Positions 33,001 through 46,800 of a stretch of 64,000 nucleotides of DNA are shown piece by piece. This DNA is from Lithodes maja (lineage: Eukaryota > Arthropoda > Malacostraca > Decapoda > Lithodidae). Where the stretch lies: assembly GCA_037953745.1 (NCBI GenBank), contig JBAKBP010001417.1, forward strand, positions 150,150-214,149, in the 5' to 3' direction. How positions within the stretch are numbered: position 1 is the stretch's first letter; every line of letters begins with the position of its first letter. The position numbers were made by a program, and so were the translations under genes. Under the pieces are notes generated by a model. That model was not told where the DNA came from, ran no database searches, and saw nothing but the letters and a program-made list of their open reading frames with translations.

Positions 33001-36000
33001 TACAAGATACCGTAATTCTTGGCGATTTCAACTTACCCATGACTAAATAGGGCGATATTCTTACTTCACACTCTGGACACAACCTCTATGCTAACTTGCA
33101 AGAGAGTTAACTTTTTCAATTTGTACAATCTCCGACCCGTGGTAATAATGTGCTTGACCTTGTACTCGCAACAAAAGAAGAATTAATAGAGAATTTGAAT
33201 GTTGGTGATGAATTCAGTAACAGCGACTATCGTACGATAACTTTCACTTTAAAGTTTACTAGTAACAAATCAAATAGCAGCATTGAGATAGTCCCTAGTT
33301 TCAAGAAAGCAAATTTTCATAAACTTAAATCAAAGCTTAAAGAAACTGACTGGAGCTTTCTGACTAACAATAACGACATAAATACATCTTGGGAGTGTTT
33401 CACAACCACTTACCTTAAGGCAGTGCAAGACTGCATACCATCGAAAATACGGCGTCCAGGCCATAATGATAAGCCCAAATGGTGGAATAAAGATATTTCA
33501 GACTGTCTGCTTGCTAAAAAATTTGCTAATGATAGATTAAAATCCTCACAAAATGACGAAGAACAGGTGAAATTTGTAGAGCTACGACGCAGAAGCCAAA
33601 AAGTTAATTAAGCAAAGTAAAAAGACCCTGGAGTTAAATGTTGCGAATCAAAGTAAAACAAACCCGAAAGAATTCTATAGTTATATCAGAAAGAAAAAAG
33701 TAGTTACTTCAACTGTTGGACCGGTAGTCGATGAAAATGGAGAATACACCAAAGACGAAGTATAAATGAGTAATGCCCTGAATGCCTTCTTTGCATCAGT
33801 TTTTACAACCGAAGACCTCAGTGATATCCCTATACCATCGCCGATTCAGATTGATAATTCAGATGTTCTAAGCAATATCACCGTTACAGAGAGAGAAGTA
33901 TTGAATTGTTTAGATAAACTCAAGGTAAATAAAACGCCTGGACCTGAGACAATCTCGCCTAGAGTTCTAAAGGAAGCTAAGGACTCCAAACCACTGACAT
34001 TGCTATTCAATGAATCCTTGCAGTCTGGGACTATGCCTGACCAGTGGAAGCTAGCCAATGTAACACCGATATTCAAAAAAGGCAGCAAATCCCTACCCAG
34101 TAACTATCGTCCAATTAGCTTAACCTCAATTGTATGTAAAATGCTAGAAACGGTTCATAAGAGACAGACTCGTAAATCACTTAGAGGCAAATAACTTACT
34201 TAAAGATACTCAACACGGCTTTCGTAAAAAACGTTCCTGTTTAACAAACCTCTTAGACTTCTTCCACGATATCCTCAACCTCTACGATGAGAGTAAAACT
34301 GTAGATATTATATACCTTGATTTTCAAAAGGCCTTTGACAAAGTTCCCCACAAACGTTTACTGCTAAAACTAAAAGCGCATGGAATACAAGACGGTGTGT
34401 TGAAATGGATAGAAAATTGGCTCAGCGACAGAAAGCAAAGAGTTGTTGTTGTTGTTGTTGTTGTTGTTCTTCTTCTTCTTCCCCAAGCTGCCTGGCCGAA
34501 CAGCCCCAAGGCCCCGAGCAATTCCAAGGCCATAACCGAGCGCCCCCACAGAACCCTCCCCGCCGACCACAATAAAGCCTGGGTGACCGAAGCCACTCCA
34601 TGGCGGGGAGCTGAGGAGGGTGCAGAAACGCCCGGGAAACCAAAGCCCCACCCAGGGCCCTGTGCCCCTCAGCAATTATGAAGAGAAAGTTGAGGGGCAA
34701 GGGAAAAATGTGACGCTTTGGCTTCCAATCTTGGTAGATTGGGAGGTCAATCCACGGAAGAGACGCCGTCACTTGAGATCCAGAAAACACACATGCTAAA
34801 GGAACAGTCAGAGTAAGCTATGGGTATGGCAGAGATCGCTCAGTTCTCACTCTGAAAGACCAGCCCATCACCACATGACTAGAACCCAATCCTCTCAGCA
34901 ACAGCTAGGAAAGGCCCTAGAAAGCCGCCTTTGGCGGGGGGATAGCTCCCCTATTTCAACCCTTTTCGGGGTTGGGCACCCGCCGAGAAAGCTGAGCAAA
35001 GAAAGCAAAGAGTAGTCATAAACGGTAAGGCATCTAAATGGACCAATGTAAGTAGCGGGTACCCCAGGGGTCGGTACTAGGGCCAATTCTCTTTCTAATT
35101 TACATCAACGACATAGATGAGGGTCTCACCTGTACAATCTCAAAATTTGCTGATGATACAAAAATTGCAAATAGCGTACTCTCAAAAGAACAAGTTGACG
35201 ATATGCAACACAATCTAGATAAATTGTCATGTTGGGCCCAAATTTGGCAAATGAGTTTCAATGCGGATAAATGTAAACTACATATCGGATACCTAAATGA
35301 GAAAGCAAACTATTCGATGAATGGCACTCAGCTTAAGAATGTAAACAGAGAAACCGATCTGGGAGTAACAATATCGAGTAATCTAAAGCCGAGTCAACAA
35401 TGTTCAGAAGTTGTTAAGAAGGCAAACAAAATAATTGGCTTTATAGGTAGGTCATTTGAGCATAAATCCAAAGAAGTTATTCTAATCCTTTACAATTCCT
35501 TAGTCCGCCCTCTTCTGGAATACTGCATTCAATCCTGGTGCCCTTATTACCAAAAAGATATAAACAAGCTAGAACGAGTTCAACGTAGAGTTACCAAAAA
35601 TGATACCTAGCCTAAAGAACAAACCATACGAAGAGCGTCTTAGAGAATTAAATCTATTTCCTTTAACCCAGCACAGATTAAGAGGTGACTTAATTCAAGT
35701 GTTCAAAATCATCAAAGGCATCGACAATATGAACTGTAGTAAGTACTTCACTATCGACCAATCTAATTACACGCAGGGAAACTGTTGCAAAATTATTGGT
35801 GAATCTTTTAACTCACACGAATCTAAGAATTTCTTCTTCAATCGAGTTGTCAACTTGTGGAATGGGCTTCCCCGAGACGTTATAGACTGCAGCACCGTTG
35901 ATTCATTTAAACTCCGCTTAGACAAATATCTCGCATCAAGCCCGCGACTGACTGCGTTTGTAAATGAATAACTTTATTTTATCCCCCTCTCAGTTACTAA

Positions 36001-36187
36001 CCCATCTGTCCCCTACTAACTTCCTAATCCTGCCACGGACATTAGTTCCAGGGCAGTAGTTCCCTTTCCAATGTTCCCTTACCCACTCTAAACCACTGTT
36101 TGGACACTTGATCCTCAGTGTTTTGGAGGACAAGCAGCCTAGAAGGGTCACTAGACCTGTTGTTGCTTGATTTCCTTTGTACTCCTT

Positions 36188-36249
<62 letters not shown>

Positions 36250-38568
36250 GTGCAAGTTGTCAGCAATCTTGTAAACGAGGATTATTTCATAGAATCTTAT
36301 CTTAAGAAACTGTAATGTTTTTTTATTGATGGTATTGTTTATGGTAGCTTTTGCACATAGCTAAGGCATTGATATTTAGTGAATAACTGTAACTTAACCT
36401 TTAAATGGTGGACCTATGGCATTGGAAAGTGCCCGCCAGGCGAAAATATTTTGATACATTCCTGACGAAAATTGTCATTATCCGATAAATATCATTATTA
36501 CTTATTCATATGCGCCTATTTTACGTTTAATATGAAGATATAAACGTGTAACAGCAGTAAAACAAGTGGGAATAGTATTTGGGGGTGAAAAAGACGATGT
36601 ATTGCCGACCGGTACATTCATGAGAGGCGAGCCAGCGCGGCACACACCCTCCCTCTTCTACTTATTGATTGACACTGATGTCTTGCTAGTGAAGTCTCTC
36701 TCTTGCCACGATCTCTATATGCCTCCTCTTCGACCTTGAAACTGGGTGGGAGATATTGGGGCGGAAGATAAACCGATAAACAAGGGAATAAGAGGAAAAA
36801 TAGGTGATAATTGAAGGGGAGGGGAAGGGGGTGGTTTGGACACATGTGGAGGAGTGATAGGAGGTATGGAAAGGAATTATCTTACTTAATCACATATTCC
36901 TTTGTTTAGAGTGCCACTGGGGTCTTTTTAAAGTATTTTTTTTAAGCCTTGGATCTTAAGAGTCCCGTCGCCTTTGCCCAGTAAATTCTCTTACGAGTCT
37001 TGTTGCCGTTCCCAGGTTAACTATTGTATCACAGTATTGATTTTGTGATTAGTCAAGTAGACCCATATGCCACATGGCCAAAACATTGACATTCTGCACC
37101 CAAATGTAACTTTTTTTTCTTTTCTTTTTTTCTATGTGGGTGAGGGAGACAAAATGCAAAGCTGCCTGTGACGAGTACCTCCCCCAGAGTTGAAAGAGTG
37201 ACAGGGCCAAAATCAAGGAATGTTCGAGCCAAAATGTCTGGACACACAGAGTTTGAAGCAGTTTAAGTCATAGGATGAGGGAAAGATGGGTTCAGAGAGA
37301 GAGTTCCAGAGCTCAGCGGTTAAATAGAATCAAACAATTACTGTATCTAAATGTATAATTGTCTGCCCGCATCCTCTCTGTGGGGCGGTAAGTATAGGAT
37401 ATTAAGGCAAGTCTCTCTCTCTCTCTCTCCTTCTCTCTCTCTGTCTCTTAAGGGGGGTCACCGGATTTTTTTAAATCTTTCTCTCCTTTTCTCTCTCTCC
37501 CTGGCTTGTATCCATTCGGCCCCATTCAGCCAACTCTTTTTAAGACGTTTATCCCGATCCAGGTGTCGATTTATCGCTCGCCAGCATTGTATGGAGAAAT
37601 CCGGCTTCGCCGAAGAAATTTTTCTATCGAAAAATGTACAAATTTAGCTTGCTGTCAAAACAAAAATATATACTGTATATGCTGGCTCGCTACCGCTCGC
37701 CAGGAAAATATTGGCACCTGGATGGGGATAAACGTCTTAAAATAGTAGGCTGAATGGGGCCGAATGGATACAAGCCAAAGAGAGAGGGAGAGAAAGAGAA
37801 AACAAGCAAGGTGGGCTCCCTTAAGGAAATCCCCCCCAAACTGTACGTACCCATCATGATCCACGGAATAGGACCGTAGCCCAGTGAGAAGGAAGCGATG
37901 AATAGGATGAGTGAGGTGAGTGGTAGCCAACCCAGAGTTTCCGCCGCCTTGTCCTCGTCCAAGTCTTTCTCCAGGAAGAACACATCAAGGGCCACTGTTA
38001 ATGGTAGAAAAAATAAATAAAAAGATAAATAAATACATACTGTAAATAAATATATATATACATGAAAAATACTACTACTAATAATAGTATATTCTATTTT
38101 ATATTCTATTTTATTCTATATACTCAGGCCCAATCCCCACTTTTCCATTTTTTTTATTATTTTTATATATACCTGTATATATATATATATTTTTTTTTAT
38201 TTTTTTATTTATTTTTTTTTTTTTTTTTGGGGGGGGGGGCGACTCAAGACAGAGACTAATAATAATAATAATAATAATAATAATAGTAATAATGCAAGGT
38301 AAACATAAAATATTAAAAGAATATTAATATACCCAATACACCCAAGGCCACTGGTAAGGGTAGAAAAATAAAATTAATTAATAAAAATACATAATGATAA
38401 AATAATAATATATTTTGTTTAAATAGTATTGAGGATTTTGCTTGCCTTTGCCATTTTCGACCAATGCATTTAGTTTGTCGCCTAGGCTAACAAGAACGCT
38501 TTCCCAGACATTCGTTCAACTAAAAAATGCCCACTCAGTCCCCTTTGAGTGAAATTTATATATATACC

Positions 38569-38633
<65 letters not shown>

Positions 38634-41600
38634 GAATACTTCGGCCGAAAGCCGATATCTTCAATGTTACAGGCTCGCTATCGCTAGCCCAGAGAAAAAG
38701 CTACACCTAAATGGGGTGAAGCATCGTATTGTTACTAAAGTAATGGGACAAAACGTCTTAAATCTCTTAAGCTAGTGGAGTGAATCAGGGGAGGCCTATG
38801 AAGACCTCTCTCCGACAAAATACTGTATGGTTAAAATCACAGTTCGCTAAATTTACGATTTTGCCCGAAAACAGCCTAAATACGTGTTTTTGAGCTATCG
38901 TCTCCGGGCGCCACATTGTTTCTAATTCTCGACTGCCACTCTCTATAATATAAAGATACCCTACTGTATACTCTGCTTCTTTTCAACTGACCCTTAATTA
39001 CAAATTTTCCATCAAGATTTTTTCAGATATTTTTTAAGATGATTGTCGTGAAATATGGTGCTAATTAAATAAACTTGCTCTTAATATGATGCAGAGACAT
39101 AGTGGTATCATATTTTTCCATTAAGTATCGATAAATTAGCTGCTAAGGGATTCAATTTACCGTCAGATGAAATGAAACCGAGTATAGTTTGGACTTACCC
39201 AGCGAGATGATCATAGCCGCAGAGAGAGTATTTGGGGTCGCAGTATTACTCTATGTTCTGGTTATCATTAGACGATTTATGCAATATAGTAATGCTCTAT
39301 AGGAATCAAAGGGGTAAAAACTATCCCAATTAACTCATAAGAATGAAAAGGGTAAAAATTATCTCCATTGACTATCTAGGATTCAAAAGGGTAAAAACTG
39401 TCTCAATTAACTCTCAAGGAATCAAAAGGGTAAAAACTATCTAAATTAACTATCTAAGAATCAAAGGGGTAAAAAATATCTCTAACTCTCTAGGATTCGA
39501 AGGGGTAAAAGATATCTAAATTAACTATCTAGGAATAAAAGGGGTAAAAAATATCTAAATTAACTCTCTAGGAATCAAAGGGGTAAAAAATATCTAAATT
39601 AACTCTCTAAATTGAAATATGTCGTTTAATTATATCCAGAATAGACTGTCAAAATGTGTCATAATCCTCAAGGGGTTAACTTAAGGGGGTAGTGCTTGTT
39701 TTTTGGTCAATCTATTTATGTTATAACTAATTTTTTAGTTTCCTCGCTAGACCTCCATCAAGCTTCATAAAACACACCCTGGACCTCCTTTCAAGATTAA
39801 TTTGTAAATTTTTCGGTAGACAAATTTCCCGGCCGAAGGCCGGTTCTTCCTAATATTACAACCTCGCTATCGCTCGCCAGGAAAAAAATGCCACCCAAAT
39901 GACACGAAAGGTCTTAATATTGACAAAGAAATGGGGCGAAACATCAAAAATCGCCAAACTAATGGAACGAACGTCTTAAATTTTCAATACTAAACGGGCT
40001 AAACATGAGGATGAAGGGAGTCCAGAAATGCGACCAACCCTCCCCTTAAGGTGTTATTTTGGACTGACCGAGTGAGATGATCATAGCCGTAGATGAAAGA
40101 GTTAAGAGCAGCTTCCTTCCCAGCCGATCCACGAGCACGGCAGCCACCACCGTCACTATCACCTGAACAACAACCAAACATAGAGAATTAGAATATAACA
40201 ACACATATAACAGTAGAATATTATGGAGATCCTGTGGTAAGGGAAAGCAGCAGCCATCTTTCCCTTTGAACACCATTTGGGTTCCTCCTTTCATTGCTAG
40301 ACCTCCATGAAGCTTAACCTTTAAAGTGCGAAGCTTTGGTATTTGAAACGTCCCGCCAGGCGAAGGTATATTGGTTCATTCCTGACGAAAATAGTCATAA
40401 TTGCCATATATATCATAATTATTTAGCTATATGCTCCTATTTTACTTTTAATATGAACCATGTATGAACATATGAACATTGAAAAGCAATAGAATACGTG
40501 GTAACAGCAATTGGCTGGTTAAAATTTTATATTTTTGCCCCGCGGTCGTAATCTGACCCAGACCGGCAAGAGAGCCACACCCTCCCTCTCTTGAGTCTCG
40601 CATGGTACTGAGACTCAAGGGGAGGTCCGAGACTGGCTTAGAGGGTCAGAAATACACTCCCCCATCCTCCCTCTCTCTCCCAGCCGTCCTCGCACGAAAA
40701 TACTCGATAAATATCAGGAATAATAGGGAAAATACCGGATAATTTAGGAAGGGGGACAAGGGAGGGCAATGGCGGGGGGGGGGGGGGAGACATATGGAGG
40801 AGTGATAGGAGGTATGGAGGGGAATGATCTCACTTAATCACATATTGCTTTGTTTTGAGTGCCAGTGGAGTGGTTTGATAGGCAGAAATGTGGGCTAAGA
40901 CTAAAATATATATCTTAGACTGAATCATTCCAAGTTTTATTATTGACTTACCTGCACAGCTCCCACAATAATGGCGTTCACGTCTTCGTCCATGGTGGTG
41001 TTGGCTCCCTGGAAGTAGAAATAGGGTACTTCAATTTTTTTTTTTTTTCAAATAGTAATAAACTATTGCATTGCATATACGGTACCAGTTTAAGAATTGT
41101 AAGTTTTAAATTTGTCCAATCCATTGTATTATTAACAATATCTCTTTCCTCGACGGCATACTTGCTTGAGAATTTTGAGTAATTTTCTCAACTCTCAACT
41201 TTTTGTTAAATTAACTCTTTGAGGATCATGACGCATTTTGATAGTTTATTCTTGCTATCATTAGACGATTTTATTCATCTTAGGGTGAATTTGTGGGGCT
41301 AAGGAGTTAATTGAGATAGTTTAAACCCCTTTGATTCCTAGATATCCTTCCTAGATTACATGAAATCATCTAATGATAACCAAAATATAATGTAACAATG
41401 CGTCTTGGATCCTCAAGGGGTAGATAATTCTGAGGTATAGCCTGTAAACCTTTAAGAATGACCGACTGAATAACAAGTAAACTACTTTGTTGGGCCCTAT
41501 TGTTGTTGTCTCAGTCTATCTTTTGCATAAATTCATCTAGTGGCATGCTAGTGAGAAGGGGTCCAGAAAAAAACAAATGCCTCCCCTTAACAAGCTACGT

Positions 41601-43683
41601 GAATGAAACACTAGTACTCAATCTGAAGATATCGTTACTTAACCCTTAACTCTTAACTCTTAACCCTTAAGGGGGGGGGGGGGACCATAAATGCCCCCTC
41701 ACCCGACCGACCATCCCCTGACGACCCCACACAATTACCTGGACCTCGGCCTGTTACTCTTTCTATTAATTTCTGCAACATTCGCGGACTTTCCTCTAAC
41801 TTTCACTCTGTTGAGCACCATCTCTCCTCCTACAAACCTGATCTTCTCTTCCTCACCGAAACTCAGGTGTCTGTAGCAACATCCAGCAACCCCTTCTCTG
41901 TATCCTCCTACTTTCTCTATCCTAGTTTCAAAGCCAAAGGCGGATGTTGTGCATATGTGCACAACAAACTCACTTGCTCTCGTATTCCCGGTTTCGACTC
42001 CTCTGAATTCTCAACTTTATGGCTCAAACTTTCCTGTCATTCTCTTACTAAATATTTCTGTGCTGTCTATCTTTCCCCTAACTCTACCAACTTTCCCAAA
42101 TTCTTTGACTATCTAAACTCTACAGTGGAACACATTCTATCCATTTCTCCTTTCTCAGAAATCTCCATCTTAGGAGATTTCAACGTTCACCACCGCCAAT
42201 GGCTCTCCTCTCACACTACTGATCCACCTGGTGAACAAGCCTACGTCTTTTCTATCCTAAATGACCTAGAGCAGTTAGTTCAGCAACCCACCCGTATCCC
42301 GGATCGCATCGGAGATCGGCCCAATATTCTTGGCCTGTTTCTAACTTCTAACCCTTCTTCTTATACTGTCGATCTTTTCTCTCCTTTGGGCTCCTCCGAC
42401 CATAAACTTATCTCTGTCACCTGTCCTATTTCTCCAGTACGGCCACCCAATCCTCCTAGCCGGCGGCGATTGTGGCACTTTGGCGCTGCCGACTGGGAGG
42501 CTCTCCGGCAGTACTTCTTTGATTTCCCATGGAATGATTTCTGCTTCCATGGCCGAGGACCCTCGGAGAGTGCTGAACGCATTACCGAGGTAATCCTATC
42601 GGGCATGGAAGCATACATTCCATTCTCTTTCTCTCAGACTAATGCTAAAAAATCTTGGTTTACTCACGCCTGTTCTACTGCTGTCCGCAATAAGGAGGAA
42701 GCATTCAAACGGTACCGACGCCTTAAAACTCAAGACTCTCATTCTTCATATGTTTCTGCCCGGAATCAAGCCAAATCTGTTCTTCGACTTGCCAAACACT
42801 CTTTCATCAACAATAAATGCACTGAACTATCCAACTCTAGCTCTTCCCAAGCTTTCTGGCATCTATCCAAAAACCTCTCCAACAATTTCTCTTCCTCGTC
42901 TTTCCCTCCCCTTTCCCACTCTGATGGCACAACCATCACTTCTTCCTCTGACAAAGCTAAACTCTTCGCTCAAACTTTTGCAAGAAACTCCACCTTGGAT
43001 GATTCCGGTGCTATTCCTCCCTCTCCGCCCTCCTCTCTCTTACTTATGCCTAATATCCTAATCTCTTCTAAAGATGTACTTTCTACCCTCTCTGGGCTTA
43101 ACACTAATAAGGCGTACGGTCCGGACGGTGTTCCTCCTGTTGTTCTAAAAAACTGTGCTTCCGTGCTAACTCCCTGCCTAGGCAAACTCTTTCGTCTCTG
43201 TCTATCCTCTAACGTCTTCCCTTCATGCTGGAAGTTTGCTCACATTCAACCTGTCCCAAAGAAGGGTGACCGCTCTCAACCGTCCAATTATCGTCCAATT
43301 GCTCTTATCTCTTGTCTTTCTAAAGTTTTTGAAACTATTCTTGCTTCCAAATTTCTTAAGCATTTCTCTTCTCATAATCTGCTCTCAGATCGCCAGTATG
43401 GCTTCCTTAAGGGTCGCTCTACTGGTGATCTTCTTTTATATCTTACTAACTCTTGGTCATCCTCCTTTCGGGACTTCGGTGAGACTTTTTCTATTGCACT
43501 AGACATATCGAAAGCCTTCGATAGAGTCTGGCATAAATCTTTAATTTCTAAACTACCCTCCTTCGGTTTCTATCCCTCCATCTGTGCCTTTGTCTCTAAT
43601 TTCCTTTCCGGCCGTTCCATAGCCACGGTTGTGGACGGCCATTGTTCACTTCCTCACCCTATAAACTCCGGTGTTCCTCAGGG

Positions 43684-43727
<44 letters not shown>

Positions 43728-43854
43728 AGAAGGTCTCACCCCTTTCCCATTCTTAAGTAAGCCATTTTAGATTTACAGAAGAGTGACCAATACTTGCATT
43801 ACTGCTTGTCCACAAACATTTCAGTAATGTAAGCATGTTTCCTTCCATTGTTTT

Positions 43855-43894
<40 letters not shown>

Positions 43895-46800
43895 CCTTTA
43901 TTAAGGTGACAGTTACAAAGTGGTGTACAATCTATCTTATTCTAGTTACATTGTAGTTTATCTTATTGTACCAGTACCTCCCTACAATCAACCTAGTTGT
44001 TCCCCAATTCGTCCCTCCGCCACGACCATTTCAAAGTCCAAGTCTCTCACTCTTGTCCTCTGTAGCGGGGAGGACCTTGTACCCCTGAGACATAGGAGTG
44101 CAGACCTGAGAAGAGAGAAAGAGAGCCGGCATCTCATCCAAGTTATGACTTGGCTTCTATGCTGGCGCTTTTTCTCCGATATTTGTTCAGCTAATCTGGC
44201 ATAGAAGACACTTGCAGAAGGTCCCATACCTCCCGACGATGAGAAGACCAGAGGAGTAAAGCTTCCTTGATCCCTGTTCAAAATTCTTTCTTCATAAGCG
44301 CGTTTTTTCTCACTTTCGTTTCTCAAGTATGCCGCCTTGTGTCCTCGCTCACGATATGTTTGTGCTCTTGGGTTGAAGATTCTGATGTCGAAAAAAGCCC
44401 GTTGTCCCCTCGTCCAAAAACCTCGAGCACTTACGTCCACTCTTGCTTCATTTGAAGTATTTGCAGTATTGTGGGCCAAGCGCTGTCCGTCCATAGGCAG
44501 AAGTTCCGGTTCGATTCTGACATCATGGCACACCTCGTCCAGCATTTGTGCAGTGATGTCTCGTACTTCATCATGCCGGATACAGATGAATCCTCCTTTC
44601 TTACAAGTCATACAGTGGTCTGAGTTGTTTATTTCACCACATGCACATTTCAGCGGCAGGTTCGAAACTGGCCACCCATACCTCAAGGCTACGGCATCAT
44701 TGAATTCTTGTTTATTTAAGCTGAAGCCTTTCTCCTTTATTGGTAATGATGTGAGCCAATTTGAAGCCCCCGTGTCTTGTGCCATCTCAACTCTCATTTT
44801 CAGTTCTTCCCTACATCTGGTCTTAATTTGTTCTAGGCTATGTTTCTGTCTCTCTTCTCTGCTCTTTGTAATTTCCTGTCTTGCATTTCGTTGTTCCTCT
44901 TCGTCCACCTCATCATTTTCATTTTGCTCACGTATTTTTTCTGTCAGAGACGTAGTAAGTTTAAGGGAATTTTGGTTCTCATGTAGTGCCGCCTCCACTG
45001 GGTTTATGATCCCCATACCTCCGAACCTTGGCGGAAGAGCTAATAGATCTCTTAGCTCTTGCGTGACGCCTTCCATCTCTGTTAGGGCCGGTATGAATGT
45101 GCCTCTGATTGCTTCTTCAAGCGGTTGGAGCATCTGTCTAATGCCAGGCACTGTTCTCATAAGAAAGGTCCATCTGTGCTTAACACCATATGTGAAGCCC
45201 AGTCTTGCTAAGGCAGCCTCGCAGAAGCTGGGTGTGCTCAACCGCCTTAGGGGGTTCTTTTCCCCTGCACAGCTTCTTGCTCTGTACAGGGGCATAGTGC
45301 GCCCTTGTATTGAGTATTGTTCACATGTGTGGGGAGGTTCCTCTCACACCACTCTCCTAGACAAAGTTGAAAGGAAGGCCTTTCGTATCATTAACTCCCG
45401 TCCACTCACCAACTCTCTGCAATCTCTCTCTCCGCCGCAATGTTGCATCTCTCTCGCTATTCTATCGCTACTATAATACAGTGTTCCTCAGAGCTATCCC
45501 AGTGCATACCACCTCCTTTACGTAGGGCACGTGGTACCCGTCTTGCAACTCAATCCCACCCCTACTCTGTGCAACTCTCCAACCCAAGAGTGAAACGTTA
45601 CTCTCAAACTTTCTTCTACTCAACAGCTGAGCTCTGGAACTCTCTCCCAGAATCAGTCTTTCCCTCTTCCTATGACTTAAATTGCTTCAAACTCCGTGTG
45701 TCAAGGCATTTTGGCTCGAACGTCCCTTGATTTTGGCCCTGTCATTCTTTCAACTATGGGGGAGGCACTCGCTATAGGCAGTTATGCCTTTTGCCTCCCT
45801 CAATCACATAGAAAAAAAAAAACAAAAAAACACGGCGACTGTCATATGACGGGAGATATATTATTATGTTTTTTTACACCAACCAACTTCACATCTAAAC
45901 TCAATTAATGAAATCAACAAATACATGTGGCACTCCGAGGACTCGAACCCAGGATACTCACATCGAAATTCCGCACACTATGCATTACGCTATCAAGGCA
46001 GTATAACGGGAGAGAAGAAATAGGCCACCCGTCATATGACGGATGCAATTTTGAGGCTATTATGAGCGGTGAGAGAGAGGCCAGGCGGGTGCATAGGGGG
46101 GCTCCAACCGCTCGCCATAGCGTGCGGGCAGACTCTGAGGCCCGAGATACGGCTGTCTCACTCATGTGCAATGTCTCGCACAGCAAAAACAGCCAAAATT
46201 GCCCCTATTTTACCGATTTTGTCCTTCAGTTGTACGATCTTTGCAAGATAACCAGATGTCGTACAGGGATCATTCAGGTGTCATTGGAAAGCTCTTATCA
46301 TTGTACTTTCACGGATACATAATTATATTACGCTTTGGCTCTTGCTTATGCATGAAAAGAGCATGGAATGAGGGTAATTTTCGGCAATAATGCCCGTCTG
46401 GCACTACGGTGATGTAAACAAGACAGCCCACAATAATTGAGTTAAGGTTGAAAAGGACGGCGTGACTCCACTGAACTGCTGGAAGGACATTAGACCCACA
46501 CAGATATTAAGGAGCTTCAAGATGATCTCTATGAAGCATAAGAAAACACCCCTTGATCCCCATCCGAGATAAATTTGTAAGACCGATTCCTACTAATTAC
46601 AGCCTCACTCTCGCTTGGCAGGAAAAATAATGACACCTAAATGGCACGAAAGGTCTTGGTATTGACAAAAAATAGGGCAAAAGGTCTTAAAACCGCCAAA
46701 CTAATGGGGCGAACGTCTTAAAATCTCATAACTAATGGGGTTAAGCATGAGGGAGAAGGGGGTCTAAGCGGATGAAACACAGGCACTCACACTGAAGATA

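Larger units (their letters stand above)
30100..36193 (+). mobile_element. LINE family A copy 4, nearly full length, in intron 8
   Basis: The only copy here with a long 5' region. It has tandem 5' segments (about 30171-30400 and 30402-30640, sharing tactgataaa-gtttgttt and aaacaaac), a splice-acceptor-like repeat array (30770-31512), ORF1 (31534-32544), ORF2 (32610-35971), the 3' UTR and a two-unit decamer tail. It is antisense to the transporter gene. ORF1 and ORF2 are broken in several places, and a 557-bp retroposon sits inside the RT. The 5' boundary is approximate. Confidence 0.8.
43685..45200 (-). mobile_element. Antisense poly(A)-tailed retroelement with a second, downstream poly(A)
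   Basis: On the minus strand: an ORF from about 45200 to 43988, a short 3' UTR with AATAAA (43897-43902), poly(A) of about 37 (43858-43894), 134 bp of unrelated sequence (43724-43857), and a second poly(A) of 39 (43685-43723) abutting the host LINE. This double-tail layout suggests a read-through transcript retroposed with 3' transduction. About 500 bp of the host LINE's RT is missing at the site. Confidence 0.65.

Noticed and set aside
44337..45476. 379-codon plus-strand ORF across intron 5
   Set aside because: It is mostly antisense to the better minus-strand retroelement ORF (43988-45200); only its end, from about 45200, is real LINE sequence.
45927..46322. 131-codon plus-strand ORF
   Set aside because: Runs antisense through a tRNA-derived SINE and unrelated intron sequence; no family pattern.
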